Shown here in pieces: positions 35,001-43,686 of a DNA stretch of 64,000 nt. The stretch comes from Oligoflexia bacterium (GTDB taxonomy: Bacteria > Bdellovibrionota_C > UBA2361 > JBGSMV01), in the NCBI GenBank assembly GCA_019694515.1, contig JAIBBU010000009.1:1-64000 (forward strand). Direction: 5' to 3'. The translations under genes and the position numbers were made by a program. Within the stretch, counting starts at the first letter, position 1; every line of letters starts with the position of its first letter. The notes beneath the pieces are model-generated. The model saw only the letters and a program-made list of their open reading frames with translations, made no database searches and was not told where the DNA came from.

Positions 35001-35825
35001 CATACCGCTCCGTTCGTGCCGCGTGACAGCTTTGAGTCCCCGTGGCACCGGCTCGTGGAACTGAGTTTTTCAATTTTCAGCCAGCAACTCTCCGATGCTA
35101 GGATGATCACATCGCGCGAAGGTCTGTCGCCCGCTGAAGCTGAAGCGGCCGCCACTTTGGCGCGCAGTGCAATTTCCAACATCGGGCAGCTCAGTGCGCT
35201 CATCGAACCGGTGCTAGAGACTAACTTCGTAGCCGCCTATGCCGGGTGGCGTCTAATTAGAGATCATGCGGCTGATTTTGTGTGCTACGGCACTTCTAGC
35301 AAATTGAGCGCTAAACTACTGGCGACCGACGCAGCGCAAAGTGCGCAGGGCTTGCTTTCAGACTCGATCTTCCATGCAGCGACACGGCTGGCAGATTACC
35401 GCCGAAAGGATGCTAAGCTCTATACCGGGCTTTTAAAGGCGATCGGGACACTCGACCCCGGACGCGCGGTGGTTCTAGATCGTCTAGCCGACTGGTTCGA
35501 ACTGGTCGAGACTCGCGGGACATTCGATCTACGCGGCAAAATCCCGCCGGAACGGGTTGATAACGCCTGGGCGATCTTGGGTCTTCCTCCCCGATCAAAC
35601 GATGACAGCCTGAAGCGAAACTGGCGGCGGCTTTCGGTCGACCTGCATCCGGACCGTAACCCTGAAGACCGCTGGACCGCCCAAAAGCTTTTTGACCGGG
35701 TACAGCAAGCGTATGGATTACTCAAGGATCCTCAGCGACGGAAGGAGTTCGAACTATATCGGCCCAAGGACGCCTTTTATTATCCCAAAACAAATATTTT
35801 CGATTTACCCGACAGCTCCCCTTAG
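32010..35825 (+). CDS. giant cytoplasmic protein with a C-terminal J domain
   Basis: 1271 residues. The ATG at 32010 has AAGGGA just upstream. No signal peptide or membrane segment is seen. Only the last ~90 residues are recognisable: a J domain (about 1183-1250) with AWAILGLPPRSNDDSLKRNWRRL and the HPD motif at 1213-1215 (DLHPDRNPED). J domains stimulate the ATPase of DnaK-type Hsp70. The other 1180 residues are mostly helical, with no domain I know. The placement of the J domain at the extreme C-terminus of such a long protein is uncommon and suggests a client-binding platform that hands substrates to Hsp70 (inference). No dnaK or grpE gene is in the window. Probably cotranscribed with the 337-aa gene. 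Confidence 0.82.
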   Translation: MRRIERRTSSKEGIAFIAAELRRDARLLNVDRDTAAFSPGKLCSVQEDLIQKALCPLVAGLANVEQSTADRESHAGSILKIAKTELARVSGMEKLAQQGCEVIEVKNLKAVFQGCADYLGGACPVADLLWTQVSSPFKQYSREGVLIIDAGFWSWLKTEPLQQQAKWSAGQLAEYSLGKNYSGATPDQSLTLAGLKEVVEAYEDSRFKRHLGSGELKRTCFYPIITWSARELAAEFGAAPHYVRMLMQSKAAFHGEAEPARDLDFAAECLKIGKERTSEAVEAAISAPRKSTSKLFPDISAAVITDICSVDDSGILGRLAEKAGSVKKLFEIAAATPWSLPFESPAKGLSWAVDFCSSSPDNLETLKTLSTALGRKKLPSRVKVTGQNSARDFSYLKDVRWEDISSELPSWYHTRATLRVAKKTNGIFVIDGPNERVIVDRKLLSAPEFTQVVLLRGLAILDTLQENHPSPLRFNRVAAGVVEMLVELSSWNRAKVGLDVHKVDKNLGWLATLGAVEESQPGALAEALKALKALPGAIVDAREGLVTHNLFYLFPELARARGLIDWGENMNLELHQQRSRAVISATLPGDCLVNLIAAAVPAERRAQAALASALRSIDHQHLGTALFHIADQPTLSELEALRDVLVIAQYNTDATGGNIERASLRDLQISGDQQPFPVTMLTANYQFDLRSILQHVGINYFSEVIKPLIFGPHVDRDARLAALVGEPVTNENLSKVRLLFGDAAPGDKRALLRPRLAFFSAVGGEAFLTTLARMASPTEFDWAISSCEDIRAELFTLCQANGAVPAPQEIRERGFPVRVAQRFKSMIDANSGPIPAAGTAQAFTKALACLVRSQETYFRELVFDPKPAVIDPNEAAAILGFGFSDAHSAEKAKSAPDRVILTVLSATLVSRRFTSHSDMLAAAVFERAELQSAITQELVGATSSGSQIADLAARYALEIKQGQFLYQYLEPAVASLAAEAGGVFQGSSAARLIELLKHTAPFVPRDSFESPWHRLVELSFSIFSQQLSDARMITSREGLSPAEAEAAATLARSAISNIGQLSALIEPVLETNFVAAYAGWRLIRDHAADFVCYGTSSKLSAKLLATDAAQSAQGLLSDSIFHAATRLADYRRKDAKLYTGLLKAIGTLDPGRAVVLDRLADWFELVETRGTFDLRGKIPPERVDNAWAILGLPPRSNDDSLKRNWRRLSVDLHPDRNPEDRWTAQKLFDRVQQAYGLLKDPQRRKEFELYRPKDAFYYPKTNIFDLPDSSP

Positions 35826-35837
35826 GGTGGCCCTTAA

Positions 35838-36788
35838 TTAACGGCTATAGGCGCGGAGCGCCTGCTCCACGCGGTCGCCTACGGGACCGGGATGCAAAGT
35901 CAAAGTTGCACCAAGAATACGTTCAGCTGAGGCAATGTAGTGCCGAGCAATTTGGCTGCGCCGTTCATCGCTAAAATTAGGAATCGGCCCCTCGCCTTTA
36001 TAACCTTGACTTAGCAGCCATTGCCGCACCGGTTCTTTATCCAACATCTCCGGCGGCGTCCCGCGCTCGAAGTTTTCGGCATAGCTTTGCGCGACCCAAT
36101 AGCGCGAACAATCGAGGGTATGAATCTCATCGGCCAAGATCAGCTCGCCGTCCACAAGTCCCAGCTCATATTTCGTATCGACCAGAATCAAACCGTTCTG
36201 TTCGGCACGTCGGGTGCCAAGCTCAAAGAGCGCAAAAGCGATCTCGCGGACCCGTTGCCACAGCTCGTTTGTGACTAAGCCGCGCTGCACGATCTCGGCC
36301 TCGGAAATAGGCTGGTCGTGCTCACCCGAGGGGGCCTTGATGGAGGGAGTTAGCAGCACTTCTGGAAGTTTCTGGGACATCTTTAAACCGGGCGGCAAGG
36401 TTACACCACTAATGGGGCGGCCCGCTGCATAATCGCGCCAGCCGCTGCCCGCTAAATAGCCCCGTACGACTATTTCCACCGGAAGAATTTTACATTCCCG
36501 CACCACCATGACGTTAGGGTCCGGCGCGCCGATAATATGATTGGGAACTATATGTTTGGAGCGCTCAAACCAATCGAGCGCGATGCGATTTAGCACCTCG
36601 CCCTTGAAAGGAATCGTGCTAACAACCACATCAAAGCAGCTTAGACGATCCGAGGTAATCAGATACCGGACGGCACCCTGGGTATAGCTGTCACGCACCT
36701 TGCCTTGATACCGCGTCCCCAGAAACCGATAGTCGGTGACGTCAAGGACGTGCTTAAGCTGCGCTCTAATCAGCTCTTCGTTAACCAT
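35838..36788 (-). CDS. purC: phosphoribosylaminoimidazole-succinocarboxamide synthase
   Basis: 316 residues. SAICAR synthase joins CAIR and aspartate using ATP, in purine biosynthesis. Motifs: YQGKVRDSY (ATP-binding start), ITSDRLSCFDVV, NHIIG...VVRECKILPVEIVVRGYLAGSGW, LPPGLKMSQKLP, TPSIKAPSGEHDQPIS and LVDTKYELG with LADEIHTLDCSRYW. The length is at the upper end for the family (about 240-310). Its start overlaps the stop of the 364-aa upstream gene by 8 bases, so the two are cotranscribed. Confidence 0.96.
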   Translation of the reverse strand: MVNEELIRAQLKHVLDVTDYRFLGTRYQGKVRDSYTQGAVRYLITSDRLSCFDVVVSTIPFKGEVLNRIALDWFERSKHIVPNHIIGAPDPNVMVVRECKILPVEIVVRGYLAGSGWRDYAAGRPISGVTLPPGLKMSQKLPEVLLTPSIKAPSGEHDQPISEAEIVQRGLVTNELWQRVREIAFALFELGTRRAEQNGLILVDTKYELGLVDGELILADEIHTLDCSRYWVAQSYAENFERGTPPEMLDKEPVRQWLLSQGYKGEGPIPNFSDERRSQIARHYIASAERILGATLTLHPGPVGDRVEQALRAYSR

Positions 36789-37869
36789 GCACCCTTAACC
36801 TTTTCTTATGTTTCTTGCGCTGCAAGCCGATCGGCCGATGCTTAGCTTTGAGTCCTTTGACTAACTGCGAGTTGCGCTTAACCACCGCTACCACGCGTTG
36901 CAGCTCAGTCCCGCGCATGCGCTTTCCCACATCGCGCGCGCGCTTGAAGGCTACTCTGCCGCCACGTCTCAAATTTTTCTTGTTAAGCAGAGTGCCCTGG
37001 AGGTAGAGCGCCGTGCCCATATTATTTAACAGCGCCGCAAATAATTCGGGGTGCTCTTTCATACGCAAAAAATGGGTGGCGAGCTTATAGGACGCGAGGG
37101 CACATTCAATCGAACTGGTATCGCCGTACGGTGCGTCCAGCGCCTGCCGGAGATAGATATTACCGAGCAACATTAGCGGCAACGCTCGGTGCGAAAAGCT
37201 GCGCCAGCGCGACTGCTGTCCGATAGCAGTGCGCAGCAGCACTTCCTTGGTCGTGATGTCCTTCGTTACGAGAGCCGCATACAAAGTGGCGATAAACCGG
37301 GCGGTATCACGGCGGGGCTCGAATGAGAGCCATAGCTGCGAGACAGAATCAATCAGCTCAAACTGACTCAGCGGATAAGGCAGATTGCGTGCTCCATTAA
37401 GATCGAGCAACTCAGGAGCGGAAGTCTTGAAAGCTATGTTTACTAGCTTGCGATCCCCCCAAACCAGTCCGGGGAAACTAGGTGAGCTTTGGATTAGCGC
37501 CAGCGCTTCGGACTTACCTTGGATCTCGCGCTGATAACTTACAGCTGTCGCCCCGAGGCGCTGGCGTCGCGCGCCGCTTCGCATGAAGGCCGTCACGTCG
37601 GAAAGCGAGCGGTTAATTTCGTCGCGAAAAAGTCGCGTCTCGACTCCATGCGGGTCGGCCGCTAAGAGTCCGATCAACAACGAGCCCTCAGCTTTGAAGG
37701 TTTGTAGTCTGCTAAAGCCTGCCGCTCCCAGGGCGCAGATTCCCGAGAGCAGTATCAAACGCCCCGGAATGCGCGCCCCCAAAATACGGATGCGCCACAG
37801 GCCCAGAAGTACCAGTGGCAGAAAAATCAGCTGTATAGTCGAAAGGTCAAGGGGGATCAGAGCCCTCAT
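36781..37869 (-). CDS. membrane protein with TPR-like region, unknown
   Basis: About 362 residues from the ATG at 37869, which has AAGG 6 bases upstream (a TTG at 37875 is possible). Two membrane helices near the N-terminus (about 8-24 and 37-55). The rest is soluble and helical, with a TPR-like segment around 255-290 (ECALASYKLATHFLRMKEHP; AALLNNMGTALYLQGTLL). The C-terminus is very basic (KKHKKRLRVHG). No family recognised. It overlaps purC by 8 bases at its 3' end and the 144-aa gene by about 23 bases at its 5' end, so three genes form one operon. Confidence 0.75.
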   Translation of the reverse strand: MRALIPLDLSTIQLIFLPLVLLGLWRIRILGARIPGRLILLSGICALGAAGFSRLQTFKAEGSLLIGLLAADPHGVETRLFRDEINRSLSDVTAFMRSGARRQRLGATAVSYQREIQGKSEALALIQSSPSFPGLVWGDRKLVNIAFKTSAPELLDLNGARNLPYPLSQFELIDSVSQLWLSFEPRRDTARFIATLYAALVTKDITTKEVLLRTAIGQQSRWRSFSHRALPLMLLGNIYLRQALDAPYGDTSSIECALASYKLATHFLRMKEHPELFAALLNNMGTALYLQGTLLNKKNLRRGGRVAFKRARDVGKRMRGTELQRVVAVVKRNSQLVKGLKAKHRPIGLQRKKHKKRLRVHG

Positions 37870-38281
37870 ACCCAACCTTGTCTTTCAACAGGGAGACAAA
37901 GTCAAGGTTGCCCTGGGGATCTAAGATTTCCTCGAATTCGTTATTGGTAATGGTGACGTAGGGAATCCCCACAGCCTTTAGAATCGGTCCCAGGTAGCGT
38001 TGATGCTCCAGCTCCGTTACATCGATGCCACTTTGGTAGCCAGAAAAGAACTCCATTACCATGCGCGGGTTATCGTCGTGGTCAATGATTGTAAAAAGGC
38101 AATTGTTGCTGCGCGCCCATTTGACCGCATCGATACCTAGAGCATTGACTGCTGGGGGCAGCTCCCCGCCGCAAACAGCCATCACGCTCATGCGCGGAAC
38201 TACGCGTTCTTTGCCAAAAAAAGCCCCCAATATTCGAAAAAGCTTTGCTTCAGATAGCGACAAATCAATCATTAATGCCAT
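37847..38281 (-). CDS. small protein, possible DUF2726-like (PD-(D/E)XK) fold
   Basis: 144 residues. The middle segment (CLFTIIDHDDNPRMVMEFFSG...HQRYLGPILKAVGIPYVTI) has the spacing of DUF2726-type restriction-endonuclease-like domains: an acidic strand, a Glu-containing strand, a His, then a helix before a Gly-Ile-Pro strand. The catalytic lysine is not obvious, so it could be an inactive relative. First gene of the operon with the 364-aa protein and purC. Functional call is tentative. Confidence 0.7.
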   Translation of the reverse strand: MALMIDLSLSEAKLFRILGAFFGKERVVPRMSVMAVCGGELPPAVNALGIDAVKWARSNNCLFTIIDHDDNPRMVMEFFSGYQSGIDVTELEHQRYLGPILKAVGIPYVTITNNEFEEILDPQGNLDFVSLLKDKVGYEGSDPP

Positions 38282-38382
38282 TATCTCATGATCAAAATGG
38301 GGCTCACAAATAAAAAGCGCTCCGACCGACCGATGATTCTACAGAACGAAAGTTTGTGCTACTCTAGGGATACTCAATAAAT

Positions 38383-38886
38383 ATGCCAAAGCGAGAAATC
38401 CTGATTTATCCCGATCCGCGTCTGAAGCAGCGCAGTTTGGCAGTTGACAAATTCGATTCAGCGCTGCATCAGCTGCTGGACGACATGACAGAAACCATGT
38501 ACGCCGCCAATGGGGTAGGCTTGGCGGCTCCGCAGGTCGGAGTCCTTGAGCGCGTCACAGTTGTTGATGTTTCAGAAAAGGGCGATCAGCCGCGCGAATT
38601 CATTAATCCAAAAATTGTAAGTGCTTCAGGATCCGATTCGGGCGAAGAAGGCTGTCTTAGCATTCCAGGGTACAGAGATTTGGTGCGCCGCAATACCTCG
38701 ATCGTCGTGACGGCGCAGGATCGAACCGGCAAGGAATTTGAGGTCGCAGCGGAAGGCTTGCTGGCGATATGTCTGCAGCATGAAATCGATCATCTGGACG
38801 GCGTCCTCTTCGTTGATCGACTGAGTCGGCTGAAGCGCGAATTATTTCGCAGATGGCTTAGAAAACAATCCGAAATCGAATCGTGA
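38383..38886 (+). CDS. def: peptide deformylase
   Basis: 167 residues. It removes the N-terminal formyl group from nascent proteins using iron or zinc. All three motifs are present: GVGLAAPQVG, EEGCLSIPG (metal Cys91) and QHEIDHLDG (His133, Glu134, His137). It overlaps fmt by four bases, the normal def-fmt coupling. Divergent from the 144-aa gene. Confidence 0.97.
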   Translation: MPKREILIYPDPRLKQRSLAVDKFDSALHQLLDDMTETMYAANGVGLAAPQVGVLERVTVVDVSEKGDQPREFINPKIVSASGSDSGEEGCLSIPGYRDLVRRNTSIVVTAQDRTGKEFEVAAEGLLAICLQHEIDHLDGVLFVDRLSRLKRELFRRWLRKQSEIES

Positions 38887-39830
38887 AAATTATCTTTTAT
38901 GGCACGCCTCATTTCGCCGTGCCGTCACTAAAAGCATTATTAGACGCGCCGGGGTTTGATGTAAGGGCGGTTATCACTCAGCCTGATCGTCCCGCCGGAC
39001 GGGGACACAAATTGCAGGCCAGTCCGATAAAACAGCTTGCGGTCGATCGTGGTGTTGCTGTGATGCAGCCCGGGCGCATTAAAAAGGAATTAAAGAGTTT
39101 TAGAGCCGGGCTGGAGGCGCTTGGACCGATCGACGCCGCCGTGGTGGTCGCTTTCGGTCAGATCTTACCCCTAGAGATTCTGAATCTTCCCAACTCCGGC
39201 AGCATAAATGCTCACGCGTCGCTGCTGCCCCGCTGGCGCGGAGCCGCGCCAATTCAACGCGCGATGTTGGAGGGTGATCAGGAGACCGGAGTGTGCTTGA
39301 TGCGCATGGAACAGGGGTTGGACAGCGGACCGGTATTTTCGCGGTTAGCAGTCGAGATTGAGGATTCGGATTATTGCGACCAGCTCCACGACAAGCTGGC
39401 TGCCGCGGCCGCGAGTTTGCTTGTCCGAGACCTACCACAAATCGTTGCCGGCCAGATCGCGGCGCAGCCCCAAAATGAGGGGTTAGTGACCTATGCACAC
39501 AAGATAGAGAATCAAGATGCCCTGATCGATTGGAGCCGGAGCAATCTCGAAATCTGGCGACAGGTGCGCGCTTTTAGCCCTTACCCAGGCGCCTTTACAA
39601 CCCTTAATGGAGCGCGTCTGAAAATTCTGCGCGCGCGCCCGATTGAATCTATGCGAACTCAGCAGGTCACAGCGGGGGAAATCGAGCTTACCGATCGGCA
39701 GCAGTTGGAGGTCCGATGCGGCCAGGGCAGCTTAAGCATCGAGGAGCTGCAGCTGGAGGGACGGCGCCGCCAACCAGTAGCGGAATTTCTGAAAGGTTTT
39801 CGTATTACCGTCGGTAGCCGGATGGCGTAG
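38883..39830 (+). CDS. fmt: methionyl-tRNA formyltransferase
   Basis: 315 residues from a GTG at 38883 that overlaps the def stop codon. It formylates initiator Met-tRNA using 10-formyl-tetrahydrofolate. Motifs: IIFYGTPHFAVPSLKAL, VITQPDRPAGRGHKL, and the catalytic NAHASLLPRWRGAAPIQRA segment (Asn and His) with GLDSGPVF. A C-terminal OB-like domain follows (about 210-310). Second gene of def-fmt-rpe. Confidence 0.97.
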   Translation: MKIIFYGTPHFAVPSLKALLDAPGFDVRAVITQPDRPAGRGHKLQASPIKQLAVDRGVAVMQPGRIKKELKSFRAGLEALGPIDAAVVVAFGQILPLEILNLPNSGSINAHASLLPRWRGAAPIQRAMLEGDQETGVCLMRMEQGLDSGPVFSRLAVEIEDSDYCDQLHDKLAAAAASLLVRDLPQIVAGQIAAQPQNEGLVTYAHKIENQDALIDWSRSNLEIWRQVRAFSPYPGAFTTLNGARLKILRARPIESMRTQQVTAGEIELTDRQQLEVRCGQGSLSIEELQLEGRRRQPVAEFLKGFRITVGSRMA

Positions 39831-39842
39831 GATAGCAGGGAC

Positions 39843-40508
39843 ATGCAGGCGAACAAACGTGCAATTATTGCCCCATCAATTCTAAGCGCGGACCCCGGCC
39901 GCTACGCCGAAGAGATTCGCAACATCTCCGACACCGGCGCGGAGTGGATCCATATCGATGTAATGGACGGATCTTTCGTGCCGCCGATTACATTTGGAGC
40001 AAATATCGTTCAGGTGGCTCGAGCTAACTCGAAACTCTTTCTCGATACTCATTTGATGATTGCCAATCCGCGCAAGCACTTTGAAGCGTTCAAGGCGGCC
40101 GGCAGCGATCGGATCACTTTCCATGTAGAGGCAAGCTCAGAGGTCGCTGCCGATCTGCAGGCCATTCGCGAGCTTGGTATCGTAAATGGTCTTAGCTTGA
40201 AACCCGGAACAGCCCTGGAGAAGATCCTGCCTTTCCTGCCGCTATGCGACTTGGTGTTGGTGATGACGGTTGAACCTGGCTGGGGCGGTCAAAAGTTTAT
40301 GGAGAGCTGCCTAGCGAAGATTGCTCCCCTTAAGAGAGCGATTCAGGATGCGCGCTTGCCGACCCTGATTGAAGTGGATGGTGGCATTAACAAGGAAACC
40401 GCGGCTCGCTGCGTCAGCGCTGGCGCGGATGTGCTGGTGGCCGGCAGTTATATCTTCAACGAAGCCGATCGCACGGCGGCGGTGAATAACTTACGGGGAT
40501 CTGCGTAA
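39843..40508 (+). CDS. rpe: ribulose-phosphate 3-epimerase
   Basis: 221 residues, TIM barrel. It interconverts ribulose-5-phosphate and xylulose-5-phosphate in the pentose phosphate pathway. Motifs: IAPSILSADPGRYAEEI, WIHIDVMDGSFVPPITFG (metal His and Asp), DTHLMI, VLVMTVEPGWGGQKFM and EVDGGIN. AGGGA lies just before the ATG. It follows fmt by 12 bases, so it is in the same transcript. Confidence 0.97.
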   Translation: MQANKRAIIAPSILSADPGRYAEEIRNISDTGAEWIHIDVMDGSFVPPITFGANIVQVARANSKLFLDTHLMIANPRKHFEAFKAAGSDRITFHVEASSEVAADLQAIRELGIVNGLSLKPGTALEKILPFLPLCDLVLVMTVEPGWGGQKFMESCLAKIAPLKRAIQDARLPTLIEVDGGINKETAARCVSAGADVLVAGSYIFNEADRTAAVNNLRGSA

Positions 40509-40606
40509 ACTCCGAGCCTCGCACTTTCAATGTATTTCTGGCTGGAGAATGTGGTAGTCTTTTAGCTCGGCGCTTAACGATTCAAACCCTTGAAGAGATT
40601 AGTCGC

Positions 40607-41590
40607 ATGCCCGATCTAGGCCATTCCTCAGGTTCGATCGATGACGGAGAACAAGCCGAGCCCCAACAACTGCCGCGAAAAAAAAGGCTGGATGGACTTG
40701 ACGATCAGATGATCGAAAGTTTGTTTACGGAAGCTTTCACCACTGGAGGCGGCATTCGAAACAGGGAGTCACCTATACTATTGCAGCAGCTAAGAGATAT
40801 TTCTCTGCACCGCATGGACCGCGACGATCCGGATGATTTTGCACTGGTGAAGCTTTTCGAGAAACATCATCCGGAGATTATAGGCAAGGTGCATGCCTCG
40901 ATTCGCCACTCTATTCGAGGACGGAGCGCCGAAATCATTAACGGAGATCCATACGTGCTGGATGTCAGTGTCTTGGACTCCGGGTACGATCAAGCCGTGG
41001 CATGGCGTTTTGACGTTAAAGAAGCTGACGGCGGTTCCGCCGTGCTTGTGCCTGACCTGGAATTTCTCGAAGAAACTCGGCCCGGTCCGCCGCTGGCACC
41101 GGAGCGCTTTGAACGGGGCGCCGCCGCTGTTTGTGTGATCTTGTATATTCCGAGCGGCGGGCCGCCTTCTTCAACGCCATATTTTTTTAGCGCACAATAC
41201 GACCACGAGGGGTTAAAAGAGAGCATTGAGCATCTGCGTACGGCCTATGCTTCGGAAGCACATGTCGCATCTGCTATGCGGGCCTATTTTTCTCAGGTTT
41301 TCGAGATCGAGAGTTGCAGCACGCTATCCAAAGCGGAGCGCTTAATTAGCTCGCCAACGGTTGTTTATGCTAGAGAAGTTGATCAACATTCCGAGCCCGG
41401 TCATCATTGCGTACGGCTTTTTGGCAGTCTTCGGAAGTCGAATTTGCGCACCGGACGTGCTACCGATCCGGAGATCGTGATGATGGACTATGACCTATCC
41501 CTCGATCAGGGCGGATTTCTGCACTCGCAAAGAAAGGGTGAGATTAGTCGATCCGCCCTGAGCCGAATTATCCGCCGCCTAGAGCCGTAG
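40607..41590 (+). CDS. hypothetical protein, 327 aa
   Basis: No family recognised. It has no signal peptide or membrane helix. The N-terminal 35 residues are polar with a basic patch (LPRKKRLDGL). The middle (about 130-200) reads as a mixed alpha/beta domain with a beta-rich segment (AVCVILYIPSGGPPSSTPYFF). The C-terminal ~100 residues include HSEPGHHCVRLFGSL and a final basic helix. It lies about 100 bases after rpe and may be read from its own promoter. Function unknown. Confidence 0.72.
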   Translation: MPDLGHSSGSIDDGEQAEPQQLPRKKRLDGLDDQMIESLFTEAFTTGGGIRNRESPILLQQLRDISLHRMDRDDPDDFALVKLFEKHHPEIIGKVHASIRHSIRGRSAEIINGDPYVLDVSVLDSGYDQAVAWRFDVKEADGGSAVLVPDLEFLEETRPGPPLAPERFERGAAAVCVILYIPSGGPPSSTPYFFSAQYDHEGLKESIEHLRTAYASEAHVASAMRAYFSQVFEIESCSTLSKAERLISSPTVVYAREVDQHSEPGHHCVRLFGSLRKSNLRTGRATDPEIVMMDYDLSLDQGGFLHSQRKGEISRSALSRIIRRLEP

Positions 41591-41609
41591 TGCTCATCGG
41601 CAACCGATC

Positions 41610-41867
41610 CTACTTGGCTGCCTCCAGAGCCTCGGGCGAGAAACTTGAAATCGTGCCGTTATCCCAGGCGACCGTAATCATGAGGTGCTTTTCACGTTCC
41701 TTGTGCGTGGGCTCGACGCGCCCGGCTGTGAGTTCGGCGCGCACGTCCTTCACCGTCCCGCAACACCCCGAGGTGCCGTTCGAACGCTTCACTCGATCGT
41801 TGGGTTTGAATTTGTCGCCGCTGTGTTTGTGATCTGTCACCGCATCCTCTCGATTATATCTGCTCAT
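41610..41867 (-). CDS. small SH3-like/KOW-like protein, unknown
   Basis: 85 residues. The sequence KFKPNDRVKRSNGTSGCCGTVKDV followed later by LMITVAWDNGTISSFSPEAL has the rhythm of a small SH3-like barrel (a turn at NDRV, a VxxV strand and a W-D-N-G strand), as seen in many single-domain proteins. The N-terminal ~15 residues are charged and likely disordered. No strong ribosome site precedes the ATG at 41867. Convergent with the 327-aa gene. Confidence 0.6.
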   Translation of the reverse strand: MSRYNREDAVTDHKHSGDKFKPNDRVKRSNGTSGCCGTVKDVRAELTAGRVEPTHKEREKHLMITVAWDNGTISSFSPEALEAAK

Positions 41868-42272
41868 ACACTACAATAATTAAGACGAGCCGCAAGAGAC
41901 AGGAAGAGCGCCAAATTGCGGAAAGTCGGCGCAGACGCATTTTTACAAAAGATTTACATCTAGGATTTTTGTAAGCGGGAAATCCGCCGGCTGGGGAAGG
42001 CTGCGGCGCAAAATCCGCCAAACCCTGCAACCGCCCCAGAAAGCGTCGTAGTTTCAATAGCCTACGATTCCGAATACCCAGTCACGAACACGCTCTTTTT
42101 TACGATGCTGATAAAGCAGCGATGTTGGACTGTCGACAACTAATCTAAAGGCCTGTTTCCAGGTAGAGAGCGCCTCGGAAACAGTTCCGGCGCCCCTGGC
42201 ATAGAGTTGTGCATCTTAACCTTGTACAGCCGTAGCCGATGGTGGTTGCGGGGTTTGTTGACAGGTTTTTAA
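41868..42272. other. 405-bp intergenic region upstream of clpX
   Basis: It holds the clpX promoter and that of the leftward 85-aa gene. A small inverted repeat (TCGTAG at 42046, CTACGA at 42062) and a direct repeat of AATCCGCC (around 41976 and 42012) are visible. A TTGACA at 42257 is too close to the clpX ATG to be its -35 box. No gene is convincing; a 67-codon leftward frame at 41854-42057 lacks coding character. Confidence 0.4.
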
Positions 42273-43526
42273 ATGGCCAGAGACTTCGGAAAAGCGACTC
42301 ATCATCTGATCTGCTCCTTTTGCGGTAAGAATCAAGACGAGGTGCGAAAGCTCGTCGCCGGTCCAGGGGTATATATCTGCGACGAGTGCGTCGAACTTTG
42401 CAACGACATTCTGACTGAAGAGTTGGGCGAAAACGCCTCTTTCGGACCGCGCCTGCAGGTGCCGTCGCCGAAAGAAATCATGACGGCCTTGGACGAGTAT
42501 GTGGTTGGGCAGCATTTCGCGAAGAAGGTGCTCTCCGTTGCCGTGCACAATCACTACAAACGCATTCAGAATAACAATCAGTCGCGGCCCGAAGTCGAGC
42601 TTCAGAAATCAAATATCATGCTCCTAGGGCCGACGGGCTCGGGAAAAACTTTATTGGCTCAGACGCTGGCACGCTTCTTAGACGTGCCCTTCACAATTGC
42701 TGATGCCACGAGCTTGACCGAAGCTGGATACGTCGGAGAAGACGTTGAGAATATCATCGTCAATCTGCTGCAGGCAGCCGACTATGATGTGGAGAAGGCC
42801 CAGCGCGGCATTGTGTATATCGACGAGATCGACAAGATCGCCCGAAAGAGCGATACGCCGTCGGTAACCCGAGACGTATCGGGAGAAGGCGTGCAGCAGG
42901 CGCTACTCAAAATTCTCGAGGGCACCAAGGCGAATGTACCGCCTAAAGGTGGACGCAAGCACCCGCAACAGGAATTCATCCAGATCGATACTTCCAATAT
43001 CCTGTTCATCATCGGCGGCGCTTTTGAAGGCATCGATCGGGTAATCAAGCAGCGGGTCGGAAAGAAGAGTCTCGGTTTCGGTACCACCATTGCCGAAATG
43101 GGCAGTGATGAAAAGAACATGCTACAGGTGATCGAGACGGAGGATTTGCTGAAATTCGGCATGATTCCGGAATTCATCGGGCGCGTTCCCGTCGTGGCGC
43201 CGCTGGAGTCGCTCGATCGTGAAGCCTTGATTGATATCCTTACCAAGCCCAAGAATGCGCTGCTGAAGCAGTATCAGCATTTAATCGACATGGAAGGCGC
43301 CGAACTGCGCTTCACAGAGGAGGCTTTGAATGCCGTGGTGGAGCTGGCGCTGGAAAAGAAGACGGGCGCGCGCGGTCTGCGGGCGATCATGGAAAAATGC
43401 ATGCTGGATGTAATGTTCGATATCCCCAGCAATCCTAAGATTAAAGAGGTCCTCATTACCCCTGAAGTGATCAAAGAGGGCAAGCAGCCAGTGATGGTGC
43501 TGCATAATGAGGCTCTGGCTTCTTAA
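42273..43526 (+). CDS. clpX: ATP-dependent Clp protease ATPase subunit ClpX
   Basis: 417 residues, the usual length. The N-terminal zinc domain has Cys14, Cys17, Cys36 and Cys39. The AAA+ core has Walker A GPTGSGKT (119-126), Walker B VYIDEIDK (181-188) and the [19 protein letters not shown] sensor/pore-loop region, with GYVGEDVEN (pore 1). ClpX unfolds ssrA-tagged and other substrates for ClpP. clpP is not next to it, so it is separated from its usual partner. htpX follows 160 bases downstream. Confidence 0.97.
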   Translation: MARDFGKATHHLICSFCGKNQDEVRKLVAGPGVYICDECVELCNDILTEELGENASFGPRLQVPSPKEIMTALDEYVVGQHFAKKVLSVAVHNHYKRIQNNNQSRPEVELQKSNIMLLGPTGSGKTLLAQTLARFLDVPFTIADATSLTEAGYVGEDVENIIVNLLQAADYDVEKAQRGIVYIDEIDKIARKSDTPSVTRDVSGEGVQQALLKILEGTKANVPPKGGRKHPQQEFIQIDTSNILFIIGGAFEGIDRVIKQRVGKKSLGFGTTIAEMGSDEKNMLQVIETEDLLKFGMIPEFIGRVPVVAPLESLDREALIDILTKPKNALLKQYQHLIDMEGAELRFTEEALNAVVELALEKKTGARGLRAIMEKCMLDVMFDIPSNPKIKEVLITPEVIKEGKQPVMVLHNEALAS

Positions 43527-43686
43527 AGAAACTCGCCGCCAATAGTCCTGCAAGGTTGGCAGTGCCTCAGGCGCGCTTGCGCATGGCTCTATCTACCCTT
43601 AAAATTGCATCAACGGTGGAATATGATTGAGGTCGCTCGAACACCTCCAGATTTCCGCCCGTAATTTGAATGCGAGTTAGGCTTAT

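Noticed and set aside
41854..42057. 67-codon leftward frame upstream of the 85-aa gene
   Set aside because: No ribosome site, it overlaps the start of the 85-aa gene, and composition is not coding-like.
42257..42262. TTGACA just before clpX
   Set aside because: It is 11 bases from the ATG, which leaves no room for a -10 box and transcript start.
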